64,000 nucleotides of DNA from Chloroflexota bacterium (GTDB lineage: Bacteria > Chloroflexota > Anaerolineae > Aggregatilineales > Phototrophicaceae), in the NCBI GenBank assembly GCA_026706455.1, contig JAPOYS010000146.1, positions 1 to 64,000 on the forward strand. Direction: 5' to 3'. Positions 34,794 to 43,520 of the stretch are shown here, in pieces. The notes under the pieces are model-generated. The model was not told the DNA's origin and made no database searches. It saw only the letters and a program-made list of their open reading frames with translations. Position 1 is the first letter of the stretch. Each line of letters starts with the position of its first letter. The position numbers and the translations under genes were made by a program.

Positions 34794-35760
34794 GAACGGC
34801 AGCCTCGTGCAGAAGACAGGCGGCCTGATGTTCGGCCGCCAGGCTCATAAGCGGCGGCAGCTGCCGCTGACAGCGCTCCATCACGAATTCGCAGCGAGGC
34901 GCGAAGGCGCAGCCGTCAATCGCTTCCAATCCACTCGGAACATTGCCCGGGATGACTTTCAGATCCGTTCCGCGGCTGCCGGGCCGTGGCAAGGCCGCCA
35001 GCAGTCCGCGCGTGTACGGGTGCTGGGGATCGGCAAAAATCGCCTCGACAGTCCCCTTCTCGACAACTCGCCCGGCGTAGAGGACAACCACCTTCTGACA
35101 AGTCTCAGCGACAATGCCCAGGTCATGCGTGATCAGCACAACGCTGATCGATCGCTCGCGCTGCAGCCTCCGCAACAAATCCAGGATCTGGGCTTGAATC
35201 GTCACATCAAGGGCGGTGGTCGGTTCATCGGCGATGATCACGTCTGGTTCGGCCGCCAGGCTGAGCGCGATCATCGCCCGCTGTTGCTGCCCGCCCGACA
35301 ATTGATGCGGATAGACATCCGCCATTTGCGCCGCATCCGGCAAGCCCACGCTCGCCATCAGCTCAAGCCTGGCGCGGCGACGATCGCGGGTCGACCCGGC
35401 ACGGTGCGTGCGCTGCACATCGTCTATCTGCTGCCCAATGGTGAAAAGCGGGTTCAAGGCGGTGGCCGGATCTTGAAATATCATGGCGATACGGTTGCCG
35501 CGGATCTTATGCATCTCCCCTTCCGTCAAGCGAAGCAGGTCCGCGTCTTCAAAAAAAATGCGGCCCCCAGTGACTGCCGCGTTCTCATCCAGCAGGCGCA
35601 TCACGCTGCGGCCCGTCACCGACTTGCCACAGCCGGTCTCGCCGACCAACCCCAGAATATCGCCTCTTGCCAAGTCAAAATCTATCCCGCGAAGCGCGCG
35701 CAAAGCACCGAAGGGCGTCTTGAAGCGGACGTGCAGATTCTCCACCCGTAGCAAAGCCAT
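34786..35760 (-). CDS. ABC transporter ATP-binding protein, DppD/OppD type
   Basis: A 324-residue ABC ATPase. Walker A is GETGCGKSVTG, the signature is LSGGQQQRAMIAL, and Walker B is VIIADEPTTALD. The C-terminal extension has EAIDGCAFAPRCEFV, typical of peptide-type importers. It overlaps the permease gene upstream by one base and the second ATPase downstream by 8, so all are co-translated. Confidence 0.92.
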   Translation of the reverse strand: MALLRVENLHVRFKTPFGALRALRGIDFDLARGDILGLVGETGCGKSVTGRSVMRLLDENAAVTGGRIFFEDADLLRLTEGEMHKIRGNRIAMIFQDPATALNPLFTIGQQIDDVQRTHRAGSTRDRRRARLELMASVGLPDAAQMADVYPHQLSGGQQQRAMIALSLAAEPDVIIADEPTTALDVTIQAQILDLLRRLQRERSISVVLITHDLGIVAETCQKVVVLYAGRVVEKGTVEAIFADPQHPYTRGLLAALPRPGSRGTDLKVIPGNVPSGLEAIDGCAFAPRCEFVMERCQRQLPPLMSLAAEHQAACLLHEAAVHG

Positions 35761-36638
35761 TACAGCAGCCTCCGCAAGCGAGGATCAGCGGCCACGCGCA
35801 CGCCGTCGCCCAAGAAATTGAAAGCCATCGCCGTCAGAAATATCGCCAGACCAGGAAAGGTCGACATCCACCAGCGCCCCGAGAGAAAGAAGAGGCGACC
35901 ATCGCTGATCATCACGCCCCAATCGGCGAAGGGCGCTTGCGTGCCCAGCCCGATGAAGCTCAAGCCGGCGGCGACCAAAATGGCTGTGCCGACATCCAGG
36001 GTCCCCTGGACGATGATCGGCGTCATGATGTTGGGCAGGATGTGACGTCTGATGATCACACGGTCGCGAACGCCGATGCTGCGCGCCGCTTCAATGTAGG
36101 CGCGCTCTCTGACGCTCAGCGTTTGCGCGCGCGCCAGACGGGCGTACCAGGGCCACCAGGTGGCGGCGATCGCCGTTACCGCGTTGATATAGCTGGCGCC
36201 CAAGGCGGCCGCGATTGCAATGGCCAGGAGCAGCGGCGGGAAAGCTAAAAAAATATCCGTAACGCGCATGATGGCTTCGTCTATCCAGCCGCCCAAGTAG
36301 CCGGCAACCATGCCTATGGGCGTCCCAATTGCCATGGCCGCCAGCACCACGATTAGTCCCATTGACAGTGATCGGCGCGCGCCAAACATCAAACGCGCGA
36401 CTTGATCGCGACCGAGGCCGTCGGCGCCAAAAGGATGCTCGATACTGGGCGCTCTAAACTTTGCGCTCAAATCCGGGTCTCCTCGCCCCTGGTTCGCATA
36501 GGGCGTCAAGAGTGGCGCGAAGACCGCCGCGAGCGCAACAAAAATGAGGAAAGCCATACTAATGAGAGCTGCCCGATCGCGCAATAGAAACCAAGCGCTC
36601 GAACCTGATTCAATCCGAAAGCGCGGCCGAGTTTTCAT
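35760..36638 (-). CDS. ABC transporter permease, DppC type
   Basis: A 292-residue inner-membrane permease with about six hydrophobic segments. The N-terminal soluble part leads to the first helix (AALISMAFLIFVALAAVFAPLL), the HPFGADGLGRD motif of DppC proteins is present, and the ATPase-coupling loop is AARSIGVRDRVIIRRHILPN. It pairs with the DppB-type permease, which it overlaps by 4 bases. Confidence 0.92.
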   Translation of the reverse strand: MKTRPRFRIESGSSAWFLLRDRAALISMAFLIFVALAAVFAPLLTPYANQGRGDPDLSAKFRAPSIEHPFGADGLGRDQVARLMFGARRSLSMGLIVVLAAMAIGTPIGMVAGYLGGWIDEAIMRVTDIFLAFPPLLLAIAIAAALGASYINAVTAIAATWWPWYARLARAQTLSVRERAYIEAARSIGVRDRVIIRRHILPNIMTPIIVQGTLDVGTAILVAAGLSFIGLGTQAPFADWGVMISDGRLFFLSGRWWMSTFPGLAIFLTAMAFNFLGDGVRVAADPRLRRLL

Positions 36639-37657
36639 GCCAGGCGAACCCGCGGGTCGACGAAAGCCTGAGTCAGATCAACAAGCAGATTGACCAGGAT
36701 ATAAACCACCGTCACGACAAGCGTCACCGCGATGATCACGGGAAAGTCAACATTTAGCACAGCTTCAGTGACATACTTGCCGACCCCGGGCCAAGAAAAG
36801 ATCGTCTCTACCAGAAAGGCGCCGGTGATGGAATAGGCGAATGAAAGACCCACTACCGTCAGCGTAGGCATGATGGCGTTTTTCAGCGCGAGCTTGAAGA
36901 GTATGACGCGCTGCGACAAGCCCGCCGCCCGCGCCGCAGTGACATAAGTTTCCGACAATACCTCGAGCATGGAGGCTTGCGTCATGCGAATGGTGACGCC
37001 GACCGGATAGGCGGATAAGACCAGAGCCGGCAAGATCAGGTGATGCAGGGCGTCGAGCCAGGCTTGCCAGTTGCCGCTGATCGCGGCATCAATCAGAAAG
37101 AAACCCGTTTGCAGCGCGACCGGATAAAAGAGGCTGGCGTCGCGGCTGATGCGGCTGCCGAGCGGCAACCAACCCAGCTGGCTGAAGAAGATGAACTGCG
37201 CGATCAAAGCCAGCCAAAATGACGGCACCGATACGCCGGCGACCGCCACAAAGCGCGTGGCGTAATCGAACGCGCTGCGCGGATAGGCGCCAGCCAGCAC
37301 GCCAATGGGTATGCCCAGTACCAGCGCAATCACGACAGCGGCAATAACCAATTCGAGCGTGGCCGGCAGAAAGATGCGCAGGTCGGTATTGATCGATCGC
37401 CGCGAGTGATAAGACTCGCCCAGGTCGCCGCCCAGCAAGTCGCCCACATATACACGAAATTGCTCGACAAGCGGTTTGTCGAGACCCAATTTCTTTTCGA
37501 TCGCCGCAACCTGATCCGGGCGCGGACGCGCGCCGGCGTACAAGGCGGCCGGATTGCTGGGGATAACGCGCGAGACGATGAAGGTCAGGATCAGGACGCC
37601 GACAAAGACAAAAACCGACAAGCCAAGGCGGCGAATGAGGAAGCTAAGAAAAGCCAT
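36635..37657 (-). CDS. ABC transporter permease, DppB type
   Basis: A 340-residue permease with about six hydrophobic segments. It starts FLIRRLGLSVFVFVGVLILTFIVSRVIP as in the DppB/OppB family, and the ATPase-coupling loop is TAARAAGLSQRVILFKLALKN. The insert around residues 160-190 between helices is in the usual place. It follows the binding-protein gene by 66 bases on the same strand. Confidence 0.92.
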   Translation of the reverse strand: MAFLSFLIRRLGLSVFVFVGVLILTFIVSRVIPSNPAALYAGARPRPDQVAAIEKKLGLDKPLVEQFRVYVGDLLGGDLGESYHSRRSINTDLRIFLPATLELVIAAVVIALVLGIPIGVLAGAYPRSAFDYATRFVAVAGVSVPSFWLALIAQFIFFSQLGWLPLGSRISRDASLFYPVALQTGFFLIDAAISGNWQAWLDALHHLILPALVLSAYPVGVTIRMTQASMLEVLSETYVTAARAAGLSQRVILFKLALKNAIMPTLTVVGLSFAYSITGAFLVETIFSWPGVGKYVTEAVLNVDFPVIIAVTLVVTVVYILVNLLVDLTQAFVDPRVRLA

Positions 37658-37723
37658 GTCCCTGGTCAGTTCGGCGGATGGAGCCCGGAGCAGCGCGGGC
37701 CGCGCCGGGCTCTGAATTCAAAG

Positions 37724-39268
37724 TCAGCGCGACAAGTCGTAGAAAAAGACCACATGCGGGTAGCCGGGATTGTTGACGTAGCCGCTTACATCGTCGCGGA
37801 TGACATGGATATCCGGCAAGTCGACGACGTAAATGGCGGCCGCGTCATCCAGCAAGAGCCGCTGCGCATCCACGTACATGGCTTCAGCCGCCGCGCGGTC
37901 GCTACCGCTGGTCGTCGCCGCAGCCTGGACCAACGCATCGAACTGCGGATTGCCGTAATAGCTGAGGTTGAAGAATGGCTCGTCTTCGCTGACAAACATG
38001 CCTGTTAGCCAGGAGTTGGGCGTGATGTAATCGGGCCACCAGTAGAAGCCAAAAGCGTCCTGGGCATTGGCGGGATCATTAAGCGCCAGGTCCCACTGCG
38101 CTTGCCAGGCTAAACCGCGAATCTCCAAGTCGACGCCGATTTCCGCCAGGCTGGCGCGCCACAATTCCCCCACTTGCTGCTCATCGAGATCGGCGGCCAC
38201 ATGGGTGTAAACCAAATCAAAACCGCCGTCCGGATAACCGGCTTCGGCCAGGAGCTCGCGCGCCTTGTCCAAATCCTGGCTGAATTGCATGAGTTCGGCG
38301 CCATGCCCCCACATATTGGCCGGAATCGGACCCCGGGCTTGCGTGCCCAAGCCAGCGTACAGGCTGGATACCACGTCGGCGTAGGGGAAGCTGTAGGACA
38401 GCGCCTGCCGCACCAACTGGCTGCTGGTCGGCTCCTTGACGGTGTTCAGCAGGATCAGCAGGTTCTGGAACGACGGCGTCACCACCACCGAGACTCCGTC
38501 GGCGCCCGCCAGCGGACCGTAGTTGTCGAAGGGCAAGCTATAGGTGAAGTCGGCGTCACCGGAACGAATCATCTGTTCGAGCACAATCGGATCTTCAACG
38601 ATCTCGTAGACGATCGTGTCAAATTGGCCCTCCGACCAGCCGCCCCAATAATCGGGATTGGCCTCCAGAATCATGCGCTGGCCCGGCTCGTTGCTGGCGA
38701 TCATGTAGGGTCCGGTGCCGGCGGCGTTGCCATCGTTAAACCAGGCGCTGTCCTGGTCAGCCGCGTTCGGGCTCATAATCCAAGCGGCATAGCCAGCTGA
38801 AAGAATCAGATCCAGCGGCGCCGCATAACTCAGATTAAACTGCACCACAAGCTCGTCCACCGCTTCAATCGATGCGATGGACCCGAAGATCCAGGCGGAA
38901 CCTTCCCCGATTGTGATGGTGCGATCGAGAGCTTTCTTGACCGCTTCCGCGTTCAGCGCCGCGCCATCATGAAATGTGACGCCCTCGCGCAGGTTAAAGG
39001 TCCAGGTAAGCGAGTCCTCGGAAGCTTCCCAGGAGACAGCCAGTTTTGGGCTGAGGATTTCAGCGCTGCCGGGCGCGTTGTAAAAGGTGAGCGTCTCATA
39101 GACGTTCCCCATCACCACGTTCTCATTCGAATTGCCGGAACTGGGATCAAGATTGGGGAAGGCAACCGGATGCCCGTAGACGAAGACGTTGCGGTCTTGC
39201 GCAACTGTTGTCATCAACGGCAGCGCCAGTATCGCTATCGAGAGGAGGATAAACATGAAACGTTTCAT
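37724..39268 (-). CDS. ABC transporter substrate-binding protein, family 5
   Basis: A 514-residue extracytoplasmic solute-binding protein (SBP_bac_5). It begins MKRFMFILLSIAILALPLMT with a signal peptide and a likely cleavage after TTVAQ; no lipobox cysteine is present, which is unusual if the cell is bounded by one membrane. Inside are the family segments YETLTFYN, WTFNLREGVTFHDG and GTGPYMI. An ATG three codons upstream (39277) overlaps the AAAGGA ribosome site, so 39268 is preferred. The ligand may be a peptide or, given hyuA and hyuB downstream, a cyclic amide. Confidence 0.9.
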   Translation of the reverse strand: MKRFMFILLSIAILALPLMTTVAQDRNVFVYGHPVAFPNLDPSSGNSNENVVMGNVYETLTFYNAPGSAEILSPKLAVSWEASEDSLTWTFNLREGVTFHDGAALNAEAVKKALDRTITIGEGSAWIFGSIASIEAVDELVVQFNLSYAAPLDLILSAGYAAWIMSPNAADQDSAWFNDGNAAGTGPYMIASNEPGQRMILEANPDYWGGWSEGQFDTIVYEIVEDPIVLEQMIRSGDADFTYSLPFDNYGPLAGADGVSVVVTPSFQNLLILLNTVKEPTSSQLVRQALSYSFPYADVVSSLYAGLGTQARGPIPANMWGHGAELMQFSQDLDKARELLAEAGYPDGGFDLVYTHVAADLDEQQVGELWRASLAEIGVDLEIRGLAWQAQWDLALNDPANAQDAFGFYWWPDYITPNSWLTGMFVSEDEPFFNLSYYGNPQFDALVQAAATTSGSDRAAAEAMYVDAQRLLLDDAAAIYVVDLPDIHVIRDDVSGYVNNPGYPHVVFFYDLSR

Positions 39269-39323
39269 GGCTGACATCCTTTATCGTTTGGATTCGGAAA
39301 CAGAATCGCCTGGCTCGCAAGAC

Positions 39324-39353
39324 AGTATAGCGCATGACCATCGGTCCAACCAA
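39324..39353 (-). promoter_or_regulatory. Putative promoter of the ABC transporter/hyu operon
   Basis: On the minus strand TTGGTT (39353-39348) and TATACT (39329-39324) are separated by 18 bases and lie about 60 bases before the binding-protein start. Confidence 0.5.
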
Positions 39354-39374
39354 GCGCACAGAGCGACGCGCCAG

Positions 39375-40271
39375 TCATAGCCCTTTGTCCAAGTGATGCT
39401 CCAACAGTTTCTCAGGAGCAAAGTTCGTAATCCGTAATTCAGAAATCGACGTGCCCGCCAGGGCGGCGCGCGGGATCAATCCGATGATTTCCGAGCTTTC
39501 GATGCCTGCGCCAAAGCATTCCGCCTCTTGACGTATCCGCTCGCCGACGGCGCCCAGCGATGTCACGCGATAATCCGTGAGATTCATCGACACTTGCGCC
39601 TTGCCTTTCACGAACAGACCAAGCGCCTTGACGCATGGCAGGCCGCCGGAGGACTCGCGAATCGTCCGCGCAATGGCTTGCGCGACTCTTACATCGGCGG
39701 TATTCAAAAATACGTTGAAGGCGATGAGGATGGGGCGCGCGCCGACGATGCAGCCGCCCGCCCTGCCCAGCGTTGGCGGACCGAAATCCGGTTGCGGCGG
39801 CTCACCCGTGGTCATCCTGACCGCAAGCCCTTCATATCCGCCGCGCCGAATCGCCGCTAGCTCGCGGTTGGCTTCTTGCAGCGCCGCTTCACCATAGAGA
39901 AAGACCGGCAGCCCCAGTTCGGCGCCCGCGCGCTCACCAGTGGATCGCGCCAGTTGTATGCACTCGGCCATGGTCACATTGCGCAGCGGCACAAACGGGA
40001 TGACATCGGCGGCGCCAATACAAGGGTGCTGCCCGTGATGCTTTCGCATATCGATCAGATCTGCGGCGGCGCGAATCCCTTCAATGGCGGCCCGCGCAAT
40101 ATATTCAGGCGCGCCAATAAACGAGACGACCGAACGATTGTGATAGACATCGCCCTCGACGCCGAGAACATGAACACCAGCCGCGCTGGCAATCGCGCGC
40201 GCAATCGCCGCGATCACGTCCCGCCGCCGCCCCTCGGAGAAGTTCGCGACGCATTCGACAATTGGCTGCAA
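39375..40271 (-). CDS. ftcD: Glutamate formimidoyltransferase
   Basis: A 298-residue formiminotransferase-domain protein. It opens with PIVECVANFSEGRRRDVI and has MRKHHGQHPCIGAADVIPFVP, both hallmarks of the family, which moves a formimino group between N-formimino-glutamate and tetrahydrofolate in histidine breakdown. The cyclodeaminase domain found in the fused animal enzyme is absent. No hut genes adjoin it. It ends about 100 bases before the binding-protein gene on the same strand; a promoter signal lies in between, so shared transcription is uncertain. Confidence 0.88.
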   Translation of the reverse strand: MQPIVECVANFSEGRRRDVIAAIARAIASAAGVHVLGVEGDVYHNRSVVSFIGAPEYIARAAIEGIRAAADLIDMRKHHGQHPCIGAADVIPFVPLRNVTMAECIQLARSTGERAGAELGLPVFLYGEAALQEANRELAAIRRGGYEGLAVRMTTGEPPQPDFGPPTLGRAGGCIVGARPILIAFNVFLNTADVRVAQAIARTIRESSGGLPCVKALGLFVKGKAQVSMNLTDYRVTSLGAVGERIRQEAECFGAGIESSEIIGLIPRAALAGTSISELRITNFAPEKLLEHHLDKGL

Positions 40272-40445
40272 CCCGGGCCTCAGAACCTTGTTCGAATTCC
40301 GGCGCGTGCTTGCTGCTGGTTCCCGCTTCAGCCGCCGCCAGACGCATCCGGCACTGGAATAGGATTCTATGATGAACTATAGTGCCAGGCGAGTCAGATT
40401 CTTTGTAGTCGGCGAATTCCGTCGCCGGCGGGAGCAAGCAAGGGC

Positions 40446-43127
40446 ATGGCAGCGAATTCCTCTCTAAGCCAGGACATTCATACACTCGGCAATTGGCTCG
40501 GCATCATCATCCAAGAGCAGCGCGGAATGGAAGCCTTCGAATTGGTCGAGGAGATCCGCGCCATGTCCAAAGCGCGCCGCAGCGGCGACGCGGCCGCCGC
40601 CTTTCAATTGGCCGACCGCCTGGAGAATCTGCCGCTCGATTCGAAAAACATCCTCATCAAAGCCTTTTCCAATTACTTTCAGCTGATCAATATCGCCGAA
40701 GACTTGCAGCGCATACGGGTGATCCGCCAGCGGGAAGCCAAGGGGACGCTGCGAGAATCCATCATCAATGCCATCCAGACCTTGCAGGAAAGCGGCAAAT
40801 CAGCCGCTGAGACGCGCGCGCTGCTGGAGCAAACGCGGCTGCGACTCGTGCTGACGGCGCATCCGTCGGAAGCGAAACGGCAAGAGATTCTGGTGATTCT
40901 GCGCCAAATCGCGCAGATGATGGAGAAGAGAGACCGTCAAATCCTGCTGCCGCGCGAGCTGCGCCGGCTTGAAAGCGATCTGGCGGAAGAAATCGAGGAA
41001 TTGTGGCAGACCCGGCAGGTTAGAGCTTCCAAGAAACAGGTTTCCGACGAAGTCGACTTTGGCATTTATTTCATTCGCTCGGTCATCCTGGATGTGGTCA
41101 TCGACATTTATGAAGACCTGCAGCTTGCGCTTGAGCAATGCTACCCGGATGACGATTGGGCGGAGTTGCCGCCGGTCCTGCGATACGCGTCCTGGATCGG
41201 GGGCGACCGCGATGGCAACCCCAACGTGACCACCGATGTTACGTTGCAGACCTTGGCGACGCTAAGACATACTGCGCGGCAGATTTACCTGGAAGAGATT
41301 GAAGCGCTGGCTCAAAATCTGACGCAGGATACGGATCTATTTGGCGCGTCGCCCGATCTGCGCATCGCCGTCGCTGCCGAGTACTCGGCTGGCGAGCGCT
41401 ACGCCGGCGAAATCTACCGGCAGATGCTGGCGATCATTGCCGACAGACTCCGGTCAGATCGCTACCATTCCAGTCGTGAGTTGCTCGGCGACCTTCTGCT
41501 CATTCAAGATAGCCTGCGGGCGCACAACGGCACGCGCGCCGCCTTGGGCGCGGCGCAACGGCTGGTGCGCAAGGTTCGTCTGTTTGGCTTGCATCTTGTC
41601 CCGCTCGAAGTGCGTGAAGACGCGGGGCTGCACGCGGCGGCGCTGGATGAACTCTTCAGCCATTACGGGATCGTGGCCGACTACAGCAGCTTGCCCGAAG
41701 CTGAGAAGCAGGGGCTGCTGACGGCTGAAATTCGCAACAGGCGTCCGCTCTTCCCTAACGAGATCATGGTCTTCAGCGAGACGACGCAAAGCATCATCCG
41801 CACCTGGCGTATGATCGCGGAAGCGCATGCCCGCTACGACGCCATCGTGATTGACACCGTCATCGCCAGCATGACCAAGCAGCCAAGCGATGTATTGGCG
41901 ATGCTGCTGTTCGCGCGCGAAGTCGGCATCGACAACGAGCTGTATATCGTGCCGCTCTTCGAGACGATAGACGATCTGTACCGCTCGCCGGAAATCATGG
42001 ACGCGCTATTTGACAACCCCGAGTATCGCAAACATCTGGTTGCGCGCGCCGGCAAACGCGGGCTGCGGCAACAAGTGATGATCGGCTATTCGGACAGCAG
42101 CAAGGACGGCGGCTACCTGGCTTCCAACTGGAATCTGTATAATGCGCAGCGAATTCTCACCGCCAAATGTGTGGAGAAAGGCGTCTCCCTCGAACTGTTT
42201 CACGGGCGCGGCGGCAGCATCGGCCGCGGCGGCGGACCGACCAATCGGGCGATTCTTTCGCAGCCGCCCGAATCCCTGCGCGGCGGCGTAAAAATTACCG
42301 AACAGGGCGAAGTGATCGCATACCGCTACAGCAATCGCGGCATCGGCCATCGCCATCTGAACCAGGTATTGAACGCCGTGCTGATCGGCATGGGCTTGCA
42401 AGAACGGCGTCATGTGCCCAATCGCTACTTTGAAGTAATGGCGCGGCTGTCTGAACTAAGCCAAGAATACTATCGCAAATTTGTATACGAGACCGACGGA
42501 TTCCTCGATTATTGGCAACAGGCAACGCCAATCAATGAACTGGCGCGGATGCAGATCAGTTCGCGCCCGGCCAAACGCCAGGCGAAAGGCGGCTTCTCCG
42601 CCATGCGCGCTATACCATGGATGTTCAGTTGGATGCAGAGCCGCGCGATCGTACCGAGTTGGTTCGGGCTGGGCGCCGCCTTCAAGACCTTTGCGGATGA
42701 AGAAGCCGGAGGCTTGCAGATCTTGCAGGAGATGTACGGCAGCTGGTCCTTTTTCCAGGCTTTAATCGACAACGCCCAGTTGGATGTCGCCAAAGCGGAC
42801 ATGGGAATCGCCGAACTGTATGCGTCTTTGGTGGAGCCCAGAGATTTGCGCGACGATTTCTTCAACTGGATAAAGGGTGAGCACGCGCTAAGCAGTCAGA
42901 TGATCACGCGCGTCACTGGTCAAGACAGTCTGCTGGCGAATATGGCCGCCATTAAGACTTCAATCGAACGGCGCAATCCTTATGTCGATCCCCTGAACTT
43001 CATGCAGGTGGCGCTGTTGCGCGAGTTGCGCCAGTTGGATGAAGGCGACCCGAGTTGGCGGCCCGTACTGGATGCCACGCTAGCCACCATCAATGGCATC
43101 GCCGCCGGCATGAAAACAACGGGTTAG
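40446..43127 (+). CDS. ppc: Phosphoenolpyruvate carboxylase
   Basis: An 893-residue PEP carboxylase that makes oxaloacetate from PEP and bicarbonate to refill the citric-acid cycle. The catalytic histidine is His139 in LTAHPSEAKRQE; the PEP-binding segments GYSDSSKDGGYLASNW (about residue 545) and FHGRGGSIGRGGGP (about 585) are intact, and the C-terminus TINGIAAGMKTTG matches the family end. It supplies C4 acids that could feed 2-oxoglutarate for lysine synthesis. ftcD diverges upstream; a degenerate VOC gene converges downstream. Confidence 0.96.
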   Translation: MAANSSLSQDIHTLGNWLGIIIQEQRGMEAFELVEEIRAMSKARRSGDAAAAFQLADRLENLPLDSKNILIKAFSNYFQLINIAEDLQRIRVIRQREAKGTLRESIINAIQTLQESGKSAAETRALLEQTRLRLVLTAHPSEAKRQEILVILRQIAQMMEKRDRQILLPRELRRLESDLAEEIEELWQTRQVRASKKQVSDEVDFGIYFIRSVILDVVIDIYEDLQLALEQCYPDDDWAELPPVLRYASWIGGDRDGNPNVTTDVTLQTLATLRHTARQIYLEEIEALAQNLTQDTDLFGASPDLRIAVAAEYSAGERYAGEIYRQMLAIIADRLRSDRYHSSRELLGDLLLIQDSLRAHNGTRAALGAAQRLVRKVRLFGLHLVPLEVREDAGLHAAALDELFSHYGIVADYSSLPEAEKQGLLTAEIRNRRPLFPNEIMVFSETTQSIIRTWRMIAEAHARYDAIVIDTVIASMTKQPSDVLAMLLFAREVGIDNELYIVPLFETIDDLYRSPEIMDALFDNPEYRKHLVARAGKRGLRQQVMIGYSDSSKDGGYLASNWNLYNAQRILTAKCVEKGVSLELFHGRGGSIGRGGGPTNRAILSQPPESLRGGVKITEQGEVIAYRYSNRGIGHRHLNQVLNAVLIGMGLQERRHVPNRYFEVMARLSELSQEYYRKFVYETDGFLDYWQQATPINELARMQISSRPAKRQAKGGFSAMRAIPWMFSWMQSRAIVPSWFGLGAAFKTFADEEAGGLQILQEMYGSWSFFQALIDNAQLDVAKADMGIAELYASLVEPRDLRDDFFNWIKGEHALSSQMITRVTGQDSLLANMAAIKTSIERRNPYVDPLNFMQVALLRELRQLDEGDPSWRPVLDATLATINGIAAGMKTTG

Positions 43128-43134
43128 CGCGACT

Positions 43135-43520
43135 CTATCCCCGGTCCCAGCCGTCGCGGTCAAATCGCTGTATTTCAACTCGATAACCTGAGAGATCCCG
43201 CAAGAAGAAGTGATAGATCTGGTAGGTCTCATTGTACTGGGGCGGGTGCTCGCAAGCCCAGCCGCGCGCAATGATCCGCTCGTACCAGCCGTCCACGTCC
43301 TCCGCACCAGTGTGAAGATGAGCCCGGCTGAGGTTTCTGGCGCTTCATAGTTTTGACAAATCCCGATGTATGCCCGGCGCCCGCAGACGCGATAGATGCG
43401 GCAAGCGCCTTGATCGAGGGCGAGCGGGAAGCCTAGCACATCTTCGTAAAATCGAGCGGAACGCGCCAAATCGCGCGTGGTTACAAAGGTAATCTGTGAA
43501 TCAATTGGCAGTTCGCTCAC
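43135..43520 (-). pseudogene. VOC/glyoxalase-fold protein gene with a one-base frameshift
   Basis: The first 70 residues from the ATG at 43520 (ITFVTTRDLARSARFYEDVLGFPL) are a clear VOC-superfamily half, running to SAGLIFTLV. From about 43305-43311 the family-like sequence continues in another frame: AEDVDGWYERIIARGW, then YHFFLRDLSGYRVEIQRF, with a TAG at 43135-43137. Restoring one base would give a normal 128-residue protein ending 7 bases from ppc. Without it the frame runs on into ppc to 43080 with unlike sequence. This is either a real inactivating deletion or a sequence error. The start overlaps the M1 peptidase stop (ATGA). Confidence 0.8.

Noticed and set aside
34792..35751. A 319-codon plus-strand frame opposite the DppD-type ATPase gene
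   Set aside because: The minus strand has complete Walker and signature motifs; the antisense product has no recognisable features.
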